From Bacillota bacterium (lineage in GTDB: Bacteria; Bacillota; Clostridia; Christensenellales; UMGS416), in contig JAEZSC010000117.1 in assembly GCA_023422005.1 (NCBI GenBank), positions 1-48,573 of the forward strand: 48,573 nucleotides of DNA, read 5' to 3'. Below are positions 7,059 to 14,597 of the stretch, one piece after another. The first letter of the stretch is position 1; each line of letters begins with the position of its first letter. A model generated the notes under the pieces. That model was not told where the DNA came from, searched no databases, and worked only from the letters and a program-made list of their open reading frames with translations. The position numbers and the translations under genes are program-made.

Positions 7059-8541
7059 GCTTCTCGGTTCCCCCTTTTCTGGATTTTATCATAAAGATGA
7101 ATCCCAGCAACTGCAGGGTGATGATGGGGAGCAACGCCACCATGGATATCATACCGAATCCATCCACCAAAACACTGGCCTGCTCTATCTTGTCGGCTGC
7201 TCCCTGGGTAAACGCCAGTATGAAAGTTGCGGTCATAGGCCCGGTGGCGACGCCGCCGGCGTCAAAAGCAATGCCTACAAACAACTTCGGTACGAAAAAA
7301 CTCATGCCTACAGCAAGAATGTATCCCGGCAGCAGATAATGCCAAAGCTGCAATTCCGGTATCAGTATGCGTACCACCGAGAGCGCCACCGCGATCCCGA
7401 CGCCGATGCTGAGCGCCGCCAGCACGGCTTTTCTTTTCACATATCCGCTTGTAACATCTTCGATCTGATGTGTCAAGACATAGACCGCAGGCTCCGCTAG
7501 TATCGTTACCGCGCCCAATATAAATCCTATGCCAATGACGAACGCCTTGTTTTCCAGCGCGGCCAGGCGCTGACCGATCTCAATTCCTACCTCCATGAAG
7601 CCCGCGTTCACGCCGAGGAAGAACAGAACGATCCCAATAAAACCATATAAAAAGCCTTTGAGTATTTTTCTAAAAGGCTTTTTGCCAAGCTTGAAAGAAA
7701 TCCTCTGCAAGATCAACAGGATGACCAGCAGAGGAAGCAGTGTAAAGAAGCCGTCCTTCACCGTTTCGGGCAGAATGCTCAGAAAGGAGCCCAAGACAGA
7801 GTCGCTGTCCATAAGAGTGCTCTGCACGCTGGAAGCGAACTCGTTCCCCCGGTAGAAAAAGCTCAGTATCATTACTGAGATGATGGCGCCGGTGGACGCG
7901 ATGGAGACCAGACCGAAGCTGTCCTTCTCGGAGGCCTTGCTGTCCTTTTTAAGGGAAGAAATGCCCAGCGACAGCGCTAGGATGAACGGAACCGCCAGGA
8001 TACCGGTGGTTGAACCGGAAGCGTCAAAAGATATTGCTAAAAACTCCGACGATGTGAACAGCGAAAGGATGAAGATAAAGCCATACAGAACGGCCAGCAC
8101 AATATATAATCGGGCGTTGCGAATAATTCGGACAAAACCGAACGCCAACAGTATGGCAAGCCCCACCGATACCACGATAAGTATGCTGACGCCGGATATT
8201 TTACCTGACGTAACAGAACCCACCTGATTGGCGAGAACCATCAAACCCGGCTCGGCAATCGATGTGAAAAAACCCAGGACCAAGCCTGCAGTGATCAGAA
8301 TCCAAAGCTTATTGGTTTTGGCAAGGGATGCGCCGGTTTGGCTGCCCAGCGGCGTGATACCGATGTCCACGCCGATCAGGAAAAAGGTCAAACCAAAAAC
8401 GATGAGTGCTGACCCCAAAAGGAATCGCATCAACACCGGTGTTTCTAATGGCGTAAGGGTAAAATTCAGTATGAGGACTATCACTGTTATTGGAAGTACC
8501 GCAATGATGACATCCTTTAACTTGCCTGCCATTACTCTCAA
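7048..8541 (-). CDS. DUF1538 polytopic membrane protein (putative transporter)
   Basis: About 495 residues with some 12 to 14 hydrophobic segments arranged as an internal duplication: both halves carry FxxGVDIGITPLG or FFLGVNAGFMEVG, then (F)xxxxAEPxxxxLxxQ and an AISFDASGSTTG or GIAFDAGGVATGP loop. The repeated inverted architecture looks like a channel or secondary transporter. The substrate is not known. TTG 8541 and ATG 8532 are both possible starts; an AAGGATG sequence lies upstream. It overlaps the PII-like gene downstream, which implies translational coupling and regulation of the transporter by the PII partner. Confidence 0.85.
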   Translation of the reverse strand: MRVMAGKLKDVIIAVLPITVIVLILNFTLTPLETPVLMRFLLGSALIVFGLTFFLIGVDIGITPLGSQTGASLAKTNKLWILITAGLVLGFFTSIAEPGLMVLANQVGSVTSGKISGVSILIVVSVGLAILLAFGFVRIIRNARLYIVLAVLYGFIFILSLFTSSEFLAISFDASGSTTGILAVPFILALSLGISSLKKDSKASEKDSFGLVSIASTGAIISVMILSFFYRGNEFASSVQSTLMDSDSVLGSFLSILPETVKDGFFTLLPLLVILLILQRISFKLGKKPFRKILKGFLYGFIGIVLFFLGVNAGFMEVGIEIGQRLAALENKAFVIGIGFILGAVTILAEPAVYVLTHQIEDVTSGYVKRKAVLAALSIGVGIAVALSVVRILIPELQLWHYLLPGYILAVGMSFFVPKLFVGIAFDAGGVATGPMTATFILAFTQGAADKIEQASVLVDGFGMISMVALLPIITLQLLGFIFMIKSRKGGTEKHGS

Positions 8542-8606
8542 AAAGCTATCACATCCTTAAAAAACCGCAAAACGCCCGAGTATATTACTACTTTATTATG
8601 TGTTTT

Positions 8607-8635
8607 ATTATATCATACTTATCCTATCGAAACAA
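8607..8635 (-). promoter_or_regulatory. Putative promoter of the DUF1538-PII operon
   Basis: On the minus strand TTGTTT and TATAAT are 17 bp apart in an AT-rich stretch, with about 65 bp of leader. Confidence 0.7.
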
Positions 8636-8681
8636 CCTCGCGCCTGCATTTTGGGCAAGAGCATAAAATGGGAAGTTTTTG

Positions 8682-8710
8682 TTGACAATACCATATCGCC
8701 TAACTATAAT
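8682..8710 (+). promoter_or_regulatory. Promoter of yceD-rpmF
   Basis: A perfect consensus pair, TTGACA and TATAAT with a 17-bp spacer. The short leader to the GGAGGA box is consistent with a strong housekeeping promoter. Confidence 0.9.
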
Positions 8711-8736
8711 TGTTTCGTTGCCTATTCGGAGGAACC

Positions 8737-9210
8737 ATGCTGCTGGATTTGACACTCGCACTGAAGGCTCCCGGTCGTAGCTTCCCCTTCTCCTTTGCAG
8801 AGAGTTGGGAGCCCATAGAGGTCGGCGGAGAGAACATTCGGTTCGATGAGCCGGTTCAGGCGCAGGGCACTTTCGTCTACACGACCGAGAACTTCCTTGT
8901 GGAAGGCCGGCTGGAAGCTCACTATGTGGCTTGTTGCAGCCGTTGTCTCAAGGATGTTCAGGCGGGCATGACAATCGAGTTCCGAGAGGAGTTCGTGAAG
9001 CAAGCCGACGAGGAGCATCCGGATAGATATCTTTATCAGGGCGACAAGATCGTGTTGGACACAATGGTGAACGATCTGCTGGCTCTGAACACGCCAATGC
9101 GGCATTTGTGCAACGAAAGCTGCCGGGGCCTTTGTCCAGTGTGCGGAGCGGACCGGAACAACCAGTCCTGCGACTGCCATGGGGGGCCGGATGGCGAGAC
9201 CCCAAACTAG
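8737..9210 (+). CDS. DUF177 / YceD family protein (YlbN)
   Basis: A 157-residue protein with the YceD layout: an N-terminal beta domain, then CCSRC at residues 66-70 and a C-terminal cysteine cluster (Cys125, 129, 133, 136, 145, 147) that probably binds metal. The partner gene rpmF follows after 33 bp, as in most bacteria. YceD is linked to 23S rRNA or large-subunit assembly in plants and bacteria. The start is ATG 8737 with a GGAGGA box; the upstream in-frame codons overlap the promoter and cannot be translated. Confidence 0.9.
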   Translation: MLLDLTLALKAPGRSFPFSFAESWEPIEVGGENIRFDEPVQAQGTFVYTTENFLVEGRLEAHYVACCSRCLKDVQAGMTIEFREEFVKQADEEHPDRYLYQGDKIVLDTMVNDLLALNTPMRHLCNESCRGLCPVCGADRNNQSCDCHGGPDGETPN

Positions 9211-9243
9211 GCAAAGCGCATAAATTGACGAGGAGGTGTCATC

Positions 9244-9438
9244 ATGGCATTACCAAAGGGCAGGCATTCCAAAGCCAGGTCGCGTTCGCGCCTCGCCAAC
9301 TGGAAGCTGGAAAAACCCCCGATCACCGAGTGCCCCCGTTGCAAGCAGGCCAAGCTTCCCCACCGCGTGTGCGGGAATTGCGGCTATTATGACGGGCGTC
9401 AGGTCGTGACCGTGGAAGCTGCCGCCAAGAAGGCTTAA
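9244..9438 (+). CDS. rpmF: 50S ribosomal protein L32 (zinc-binding form)
   Basis: A protein of 64 residues starting MALPKGRHSKARSRSRLANW. Four cysteines (30, 33, 43, 46) form the zinc ribbon of the C-plus type. The strong GAGGAGG box is 6 bases from the ATG. It is cotranscribed with the DUF177 gene and closed by the terminator at 9459. Confidence 0.98.
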   Translation: MALPKGRHSKARSRSRLANWKLEKPPITECPRCKQAKLPHRVCGNCGYYDGRQVVTVEAAAKKA

Positions 9439-9458
9439 GCAGCAGGAAAAGCATTGAT

Positions 9459-9494
9459 AAGGCTGTCCAACCGTGGACAGCCTTTTGCTTTTTG
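9459..9494 (+). terminator. Rho-independent terminator of rpmF
   Basis: The stem AAGGCTGTCCA / TGGACAGCCTT with a 4-nt loop runs into a T-rich tail. Confidence 0.9.
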
Positions 9495-9514
9495 CTCCTT
9501 TTTTCGTTTGACGC

Positions 9515-10378
9515 TTAGAACAACGACATCTGCTCTTCCTTGGTTTCAAACGCCCTCAGATACGCGAAGACATCCTCCGCGCCATGGAAGATGCCATGCT
9601 GTTCGCATGTCCTCCTAAAAATGTCCATGAGGACGCCGTTGTTGGGGCTGATACACTTGTAAGCGCTGCCGTATTGGCGGATATACCTTTGCTTCATGCC
9701 CGGGAAAAGGCGGTCCAGGCAGCGGTAGAAATACTCCCGATCTCCCTCCCGCAGCGTCACGCCAAAATCGAAGCACAAGATGCCCCGGACCTTGGCCCGT
9801 ATGCAGTAGTCCAACACTCCCAGCAGGTTTTCCTGGGTGTCGTTGATGAACGGCAATATCGGGCTCAGCCACACGACTGTGGGGATTCCGGCATCCCGAA
9901 AGGCCTCCAGCACCCAAAAGCGCTCCAGCGTCGTGGAAACGTTGGGCTCGATCATCCGACACAGGTCCTCGTCGAAAGTCGTCAGCGTAATTTCCACAAC
10001 GCACTTGGTCCTGGCGTGGATTGCCTTCAACAGATCCATATCCCTCAGGATACGCGCGGACTTCGTCTGAATCGCCAGCCCGAATCCGTACCGTTCGATG
10101 AGGGCGAGGCACTGCCTCGTGATTTGCAACTGCTCCTCGATGTGCATATACGGGTCGCACATCGCACCTGTGCTGACCATGCAGGGCTTCCTTCGCTTGC
10201 GCAGCTGTGCTTCCAGAATATGCGGGGCATTTCGCTTGATTTCGATATCTTCAAAATCGTGGTTGATCTGATAACACACGCTGCGGCTGTCGCAATAGAT
10301 GCAGCCATGGGTGCATCCGCGATACAGGTTCATCCCGTTCTCAGCCGAGAGTATTGTCTTGTAATCCGCATAGTGCAT
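9515..10378 (-). CDS. Radical SAM protein, SPL-like/Rv2578c-type
   Basis: 287 residues. The cluster motif CTHGCIYC gives Cys22, Cys26 and Cys29 for the SAM-binding 4Fe-4S centre, followed by a TIM-barrel core with GAMCDPYM, IQTKSARILRD and the VEITLTTFD strand. This arrangement is that of the spore photoproduct lyase-related radical SAM group (COG1533), whose members are mostly uncharacterised. It lacks the extra conserved cysteine context that would make it a sure SplB. It stands alone, converging with rpmF. Confidence 0.85.
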   Translation of the reverse strand: MHYADYKTILSAENGMNLYRGCTHGCIYCDSRSVCYQINHDFEDIEIKRNAPHILEAQLRKRRKPCMVSTGAMCDPYMHIEEQLQITRQCLALIERYGFGLAIQTKSARILRDMDLLKAIHARTKCVVEITLTTFDEDLCRMIEPNVSTTLERFWVLEAFRDAGIPTVVWLSPILPFINDTQENLLGVLDYCIRAKVRGILCFDFGVTLREGDREYFYRCLDRLFPGMKQRYIRQYGSAYKCISPNNGVLMDIFRRTCEQHGIFHGAEDVFAYLRAFETKEEQMSLF

Positions 10379-10481
10379 ACCAGAATAATATCACAGCAAA
10401 CCTGTCAACAGCGCGTCATGTTGCTCCGGGGATTTTACTGGGGTCAGTTTTATTTGAGCCAAACTTTCCGGCCGCAGGCAA

Positions 10482-10510
10482 TTGCCGCACTGTCCCGCGT
10501 GTGCTAATAT
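10482..10510 (+). promoter_or_regulatory. Putative promoter of the leader peptide and TetM-like gene
   Basis: TTGCCG and TAATAT are separated by 17 bp. Transcription would start near 10517, giving a leader of about 210 nt that contains a small reading frame and an intrinsic terminator. Confidence 0.6.
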
Positions 10511-10577
10511 GCCAAATGTCCCGGTTACCGGGACTGGCCGAGTGCCCGACACCGGCAACAGAGAGGAGTTGAACCGA

Positions 10578-10646
10578 TTGGCACGTACGAACCTGACTGC
10601 AATCATGGCGCGCGGGGTTCTTCGTGTTCGGTTCTGCCTGTACTGA
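10578..10646 (+). CDS. Leader peptide, 22 residues, for translation-coupled attenuation
   Basis: The frame starts at TTG 10578, nine bases after a good GAGAGGAG box, and ends at TGA 10644. It encodes (M)ARTNLTAIMARG followed by VLRVRFCLY and stop. The last part holds an Arg-X-Arg motif (RVR), like the +X+ sites that stall ribosomes in some macrolide-responsive leaders. It lies between a promoter and a terminator ahead of a ribosome-protection-type GTPase, the architecture of an inducible resistance leader. The frame and box are visible in the sequence; translation and stalling are inferred. Confidence 0.65.
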   Translation: MARTNLTAIMARGVLRVRFCLY

Positions 10647-10665
10647 AAGGCTGTGCCTACCCCTC

Positions 10666-10692
10666 CCCCGCCGCGAACCGGCGGGGTTTTTT
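10666..10692 (+). terminator. Intrinsic terminator used as attenuator
   Basis: The 8-bp stem CCCCGCCG / CGGCGGGG with a 5-nt loop is followed directly by TTTTTT. It lies between the leader peptide and the TetM-like gene. The GC-rich end of the leader frame (CGCGCGGGG near 10608-10616) could pair with its 5' arm as an antiterminator. Confidence 0.85.
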
Positions 10693-10729
10693 ATACCCCG
10701 GTGGACTTTAACAGAACAAGGAGACCGGG

Positions 10730-12613
10730 ATGGATTCAGACGACTCCACCATCATCAATCTGGGCATCTTCGCCCATGCCAATGCCGGCAAAACCACACT
10801 GACCGAACAGCTGCTATACCGCTGCGGCGTACTCAAAGCTCCGGGACGCGTGGATCGCGGCGACACCGCCACCGATTCCATGGCCATCGAGCGCCGCAGG
10901 GGCATCTCCGTGCGGGCGGCGCTGGCGTCCTTCGCTCACGACGGCGTGCGCATCAACCTGATCGACACACCAGGGCATGTGGACTTCGCCGCCGAGGTGG
11001 AGCGGGCCAGGGCCGTGCTGGATGGCGCGGTGCTTGTTGTGAGCGCCGTGGAGGGTGTGCAGCCGCAGACGCGCACGCTGATCCGCGCGCTGTTGGGCCG
11101 GCGGCTGCCCACGCTGATCTTTCTGAACAAGACCGACCGCGCCGGCGCCGACGAGGAGCAGGCCCTGCGCCAGCTGCGCGCCGCCGGCTTGGGGCCCGTG
11201 CCGCTGGCCCAGGGCAACCAATGGTTGTCCGCAGAACAGCAAGCAGAAAACTTGGCCGCCTATGACGACGAAACGCTGACAGCAGCGTTGGACGGCCAGG
11301 TGGACCCGCAGACGCTGTGGCGGAGGCTGGCACAGCTGTGCCGCGATGGCTGTGTGCAGCCGCTGTTCGCCGGCAGCGCGCTGGCAGGCCATGGCGTGTC
11401 CGCGGTGCTGCAGGGTATCGTGAGCCTGCTGCCCGCCGCCTCGGCCGGCGGCGAAACGCTGTCAGCGCAGGTGTTCAAGGTGAGCCACGACAAGCAGCAC
11501 CTGGCCTACGTGCGGCTGTTCTCCGGCAGCCTGGCCGTGGGAGACACGCTGGCCGGCGCCAAGGTGCGCACGCTGCTCAGGGCTCAGGGCACAGGCCTTG
11601 CGCCCGCCCAGCGGGTGTTCTCCGGAGACATGGCGGCGCTAGGCGGCTTTCGGGAATTTCGCTGCGGAGACATCCTGGGCAGCGCAGACCTGGTGCCGCC
11701 GGCGGTGTTCAAGGCCGTGCCGCTCTTAAGCATGCAGGCGGTGCCGGACCAGCCTGGAGCGCTGCATGACCTGCTGCTGGCACTGAGCGAGCTCAACGAC
11801 GAAGACCCGCACCTGGGCCTGCGCTGGGACGCGGAGCTCAAGGAAATTCATGTGGACCTGATGGGCCCAATACAAGCCGAGGTGCTCACGGCGCTGCTGC
11901 TGGAGCGCTACGGCATCCAGGCTGCGTTCCTGCGGCCTGCCGTGCTCTACAAGGAAGCGCCGCTGGGCCTGGGGCGCGCCACGGCCAGCTGGGCGCGGTG
12001 CAGCGGTGTGGAGCTGGCCATAGAGCCCGCCCCAACGGGCAGTGGCCTGCGCTTTGTATCCGAACTGGCTGTGGATTGGCTGTATGAACGCTACCAGCGG
12101 CTGGTGGAGCGCGTGGCGCTGGCCACGCTGGGCGGCGGAGGCCTGCGGGGCTTCCCGCTGACCGACGCGACGGTACGCCTGGTGGGCGGCTGGTGCGATT
12201 CGGTCGGCTCAGAGCCGGGGCACTTTAACATCGCCGTGCCGCTGGCCACCATGCGCGCGCTACACATGGCCGGTACGCGGCTGCTGGAGCCCATGCTGGC
12301 CTTCACGCTGCAGGGCCAGACCCGAGACCTGGGCCGTCTCACAGCGCTGCTGGTGGCCGCCCGCGCCGAATGCGGTACGCCGCAGTTCGATGGTGACGCC
12401 TTCACGCTATGCGGCGTCGTACCGGGGGCCACGGGCATGCACCTGCCGGTGCAGATCGCCCATGAGACCTCCGGCCGGGGGCAGCTGTCCTGCGAGCCTG
12501 CTCCCTACCGCCCCGCGCCGGATGCCGTGGACGCCCAGCGCCGACGCCCGCCGCCGGATCCCCGTGACGAGGCCAATTTTCTTCTTCATATGAGGGGTGC
12601 TACGTCAGGCTGA
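10730..12613 (+). CDS. TetM/TetO-type ribosomal protection GTPase
   Basis: A translation GTPase of 627 residues related to EF-G. Its G-motifs are AHANAGKTT (15-23, where TetM has AHVDAGKTT), ERRRGIS (54-60), DTPGH (79-83) and NKTD (133-136). The remaining EF-G-like domains II-V run to the end, and the length is close to that of Tet(M) (639). Tet(M)/Tet(O) proteins displace tetracycline from the 30S subunit. The divergence here is enough that the drug specificity is uncertain; many Clostridia carry such TetM-like proteins without known resistance. The upstream leader peptide and attenuator argue for induction by ribosome inhibition. The start ATG 10730 has an AAGGAG box. Confidence 0.85.
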   Translation: MDSDDSTIINLGIFAHANAGKTTLTEQLLYRCGVLKAPGRVDRGDTATDSMAIERRRGISVRAALASFAHDGVRINLIDTPGHVDFAAEVERARAVLDGAVLVVSAVEGVQPQTRTLIRALLGRRLPTLIFLNKTDRAGADEEQALRQLRAAGLGPVPLAQGNQWLSAEQQAENLAAYDDETLTAALDGQVDPQTLWRRLAQLCRDGCVQPLFAGSALAGHGVSAVLQGIVSLLPAASAGGETLSAQVFKVSHDKQHLAYVRLFSGSLAVGDTLAGAKVRTLLRAQGTGLAPAQRVFSGDMAALGGFREFRCGDILGSADLVPPAVFKAVPLLSMQAVPDQPGALHDLLLALSELNDEDPHLGLRWDAELKEIHVDLMGPIQAEVLTALLLERYGIQAAFLRPAVLYKEAPLGLGRATASWARCSGVELAIEPAPTGSGLRFVSELAVDWLYERYQRLVERVALATLGGGGLRGFPLTDATVRLVGGWCDSVGSEPGHFNIAVPLATMRALHMAGTRLLEPMLAFTLQGQTRDLGRLTALLVAARAECGTPQFDGDAFTLCGVVPGATGMHLPVQIAHETSGRGQLSCEPAPYRPAPDAVDAQRRRPPPDPRDEANFLLHMRGATSG

Positions 12614-12619
12614 GCAGAC

Positions 12620-12815
12620 TGACGATGGCAAATTCTTGCCTCCCTTGAAAAGGGAGGTGGCAGGCCGCTGTGCGGCCTGACGGAGGGTTCTCGTCCTCTC
12701 CGGCAAGCTTGAACCCCCACCGGCCCATGGCCTTGGCCTCCTTGCTAAGGGGGCCAAGGTAGTCACAAGGCGGCCGTATGCAATACGGCCCTACGATTAC
12801 GACAGCCAAATTGGT
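12620..12815. repeat. GC-rich multi-hairpin intergenic repeat
   Basis: This stretch has no gene. It is a row of hairpins: CCTCCCTTGAAAAGGGAGG, GGCCGCTGTGCGGCC, a GGCC..GGCCTCC region with an offset match, and CGGCCGTATGCAATACGGCC, ending in CCTACG. The pattern of a CCTCCCTT hairpin, GGTGGCA, a variable hairpin and TGACGGAGGGTT is one I remember as widespread in gut Clostridia genomes; that comparison is from memory. It is single-copy in this window. Confidence 0.55.
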
Positions 12816-12857
12816 GAATAGCTAATCAACCCTTCTCAGCTTCTTTCATTTTAGAAT

Positions 12858-13010
12858 GGGGCCGAAGGTTTCCAAAGGGCGACCGGAAAGCCCTTTGGCC
12901 CTGGCGCAGGATGCACTGCAGCCCAGCACCATCGGAAGCGGCTCTGCCGCTTCAGCCGGCCGGATGCCGGCGAGATGGTGTGCAGGTCGCGCCCAAAGGC
13001 GCGAAACCTT
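12858..13010 (+). repeat. Branched intergenic repeat, long form, copy 2 of 5
   Basis: It matches 817-971 along its whole length, with changes concentrated in loops and in paired positions. It opens GGGGCCGAAGGTTTCC and ends GGCGCGAAACC. The internal hairpins GGAAGCGGC/GCCGCTTC and GCCGGC/GCCGGC are kept. It sits just ahead of the DUF5685 promoter. Confidence 0.8.
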
Positions 13011-13053
13011 TAGAGTCTTTTCTACGCACATGGTTTTTTGAAAGAGTGGAATA

Positions 13054-13062
13054 TGGTATAAT
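13054..13062 (+). promoter_or_regulatory. Extended -10 promoter of the DUF5685-DnaJ operon
   Basis: TGGTATAAT (TG-N-TATAAT) lies 45 bp before the start. The upstream region has only a T-rich stretch near 13034-13040 in the -35 position. Confidence 0.6.
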
Positions 13063-13106
13063 GTCAGGTAATCTGCCATGGAAGCAAGGAAAAGGCTGCG
13101 CAGGAT

Positions 13107-13946
13107 ATGTTTGGATACCTTCTGCCGGATAAACAGGAGCTCAAGGTCAAGGAATATGCCCAGTACCGCGCGGCCTATTGCGGCATATGCCGGGCTATCA
13201 AGCTGCGCTACGGCGAGCTGCCCCGCCTGGCCGTGAGCTATGACGCGGCTGTATTCGCCGTGCTGTTGGCCGGCGTAAGCGGCCAACTGCCCACGGCCAA
13301 GCGCCGCCGCTGCATCGTGAACCCCATACAGCCCAAACCGGTTTTTGAAGGCAGCGCCGCGCTGGACTATATGGCAGCGGTTAGTGTATTGCTGGCCTGG
13401 GGCAGACTAAAGGACGCCTGGGCCGACGAGCGGCAGGCGCTGGCGCCCGTAGGCATGGGCGCGCTTGCCCTGGCCCGACGTCGGGCGCAGGCCGATTTCC
13501 CCGCGCTGGCCGGCCGCATAGAGGCCAGCCTGGCAGAGCTCACCGCGCTGGAGAAGGACGGCTGCGCCGAGTTGGACCGGCCATCCGACGCCATGGGCAA
13601 GCTGCTGGGCGGCATCCTGCTGGACGGCATGGCGTTGGAACAAGGCCCCAAGGTGCTGCTGCGCTCCATGGGTTATCACCTGGGCCGCTGGGTATATCTG
13701 GTGGACGCGTTGGACGACCGCGAAAAGGACGCCAAAACCGGCTCCTACAACGTGCTGCTGCGGGCGGCCGACCCTGAAGCCACCGCCGCGCTGGCAGCCG
13801 AAGCGTGCGAATACGCCGCCAGCCAAGCCGCCGCCGTGCTGGACCTGCTGGATTTTGACTGGGGCAGAGAAATCATCACCAATGTGCTGTACCGCGGCAT
13901 GCCCAACGTACTGCACAAGGTAACCCATAAGGAGAAACCGCAATGA
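13107..13946 (+). CDS. DUF5685 family protein
   Basis: 279 residues beginning MFGYLLPDKQELKVKEY, with the signature YCGIC (two cysteines three apart) near residue 25 that opens DUF5685 proteins, followed by an all-helical body. A late segment reads GRWVYLVDALDDREKD, which resembles the acidic helix of isoprenoid-synthase-like folds; that is an impression only. No function is established. It overlaps the DnaJ-domain gene by 4 bp (ATGA), so the two are translationally coupled, and this pairing recurs in Clostridia. It probably acts together with the J-protein. Confidence 0.8.
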   Translation: MFGYLLPDKQELKVKEYAQYRAAYCGICRAIKLRYGELPRLAVSYDAAVFAVLLAGVSGQLPTAKRRRCIVNPIQPKPVFEGSAALDYMAAVSVLLAWGRLKDAWADERQALAPVGMGALALARRRAQADFPALAGRIEASLAELTALEKDGCAELDRPSDAMGKLLGGILLDGMALEQGPKVLLRSMGYHLGRWVYLVDALDDREKDAKTGSYNVLLRAADPEATAALAAEACEYAASQAAAVLDLLDFDWGREIITNVLYRGMPNVLHKVTHKEKPQ

Positions 13947-14572
13947 TGGACCCGTGGAAGGTGTTGGGTATAAAGCCCGGCGCCAGCGCCGAGGAAGCCA
14001 AAAGAGCTTATCGCGATCTGGTGAAGAAGTATCACCCCGATCGCTTTCAGGACCCTGCCGCCAAGGAGATGGCCAACGAGAAGCTCAAGGAGATCAACCA
14101 GGCCTACGACGAGGTGACCCGCGGAGGCGGCGGCAGCACAAACACATCCTATGGCGGCGCCAACACCAACACGAACTACGGCCCTTCCAGCTCCGGCTAT
14201 GCCAACAGCGATTTCAACGCCGTGCGCGTACACTTGAACAACCGCAACGTGGACGCTGCCGAGCGCATCCTGGAGAACATGCGGGAGCGCAACGCCGAGT
14301 GGCACTTCCTGCGCGGCGTGTGCTACAGCATGCGCGGCTGGTATGCAATGGCCCGTGAGCATCTGGCCAATGCCGTAAGCATGGAACCCAACAACATCGA
14401 ATATCGCAACGCCCTGGACCAGATGGACGCCTCCACCCAGACCTACCGGCGCAACGCGGCGCCGGTGTATGGCGGCGGCCGGGGCATAAGCACCTGCGAC
14501 ATGTGCTCCTGCATGATATGCTCCGACTGCTGCTGCGAGAGCCTGGGCGGCGACTGCATCCCGTGCTGCTGA
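13943..14572 (+). CDS. J-domain protein with cysteine-rich C-terminus
   Basis: 209 residues. The J domain is at about 5-62 with the HPD motif in KKYHPDRFQD, which stimulates an Hsp70 ATPase. A low-complexity Gly/Asn/Thr/Ser linker follows, then a TPR-like helical part (about 95-150), then a tail with ten cysteines in the last 25 residues (CDMCSC, CSDCCCES and CIPCC). There is no zinc-finger or substrate-binding region of classical DnaJ, so this is a class C J-protein. The Cys tail could bind metal or be lipid-modified or membrane-associated. It is coupled to the DUF5685 gene. Confidence 0.85.
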   Translation: MMDPWKVLGIKPGASAEEAKRAYRDLVKKYHPDRFQDPAAKEMANEKLKEINQAYDEVTRGGGGSTNTSYGGANTNTNYGPSSSGYANSDFNAVRVHLNNRNVDAAERILENMRERNAEWHFLRGVCYSMRGWYAMAREHLANAVSMEPNNIEYRNALDQMDASTQTYRRNAAPVYGGGRGISTCDMCSCMICSDCCCESLGGDCIPCC

Positions 14573-14597
14573 GGCCCGGCCGGAGGACCATAACTTT

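Noticed and set aside
10730..12613. Calling the TetM-like gene a tetracycline resistance gene
   Set aside because: The protein is divergent, with a changed P-loop (AHANAGKTT). Family membership does not prove drug protection.
12856..13041. Short open frame starting MGPKVSKGRPESPL, with relatives at the other branched repeats (43754-43936 on minus)
   Set aside because: The frames follow the repeat copies, have no ribosome-binding site or consistent end, and change with the DNA repeat, so they are products of the repeat sequence.
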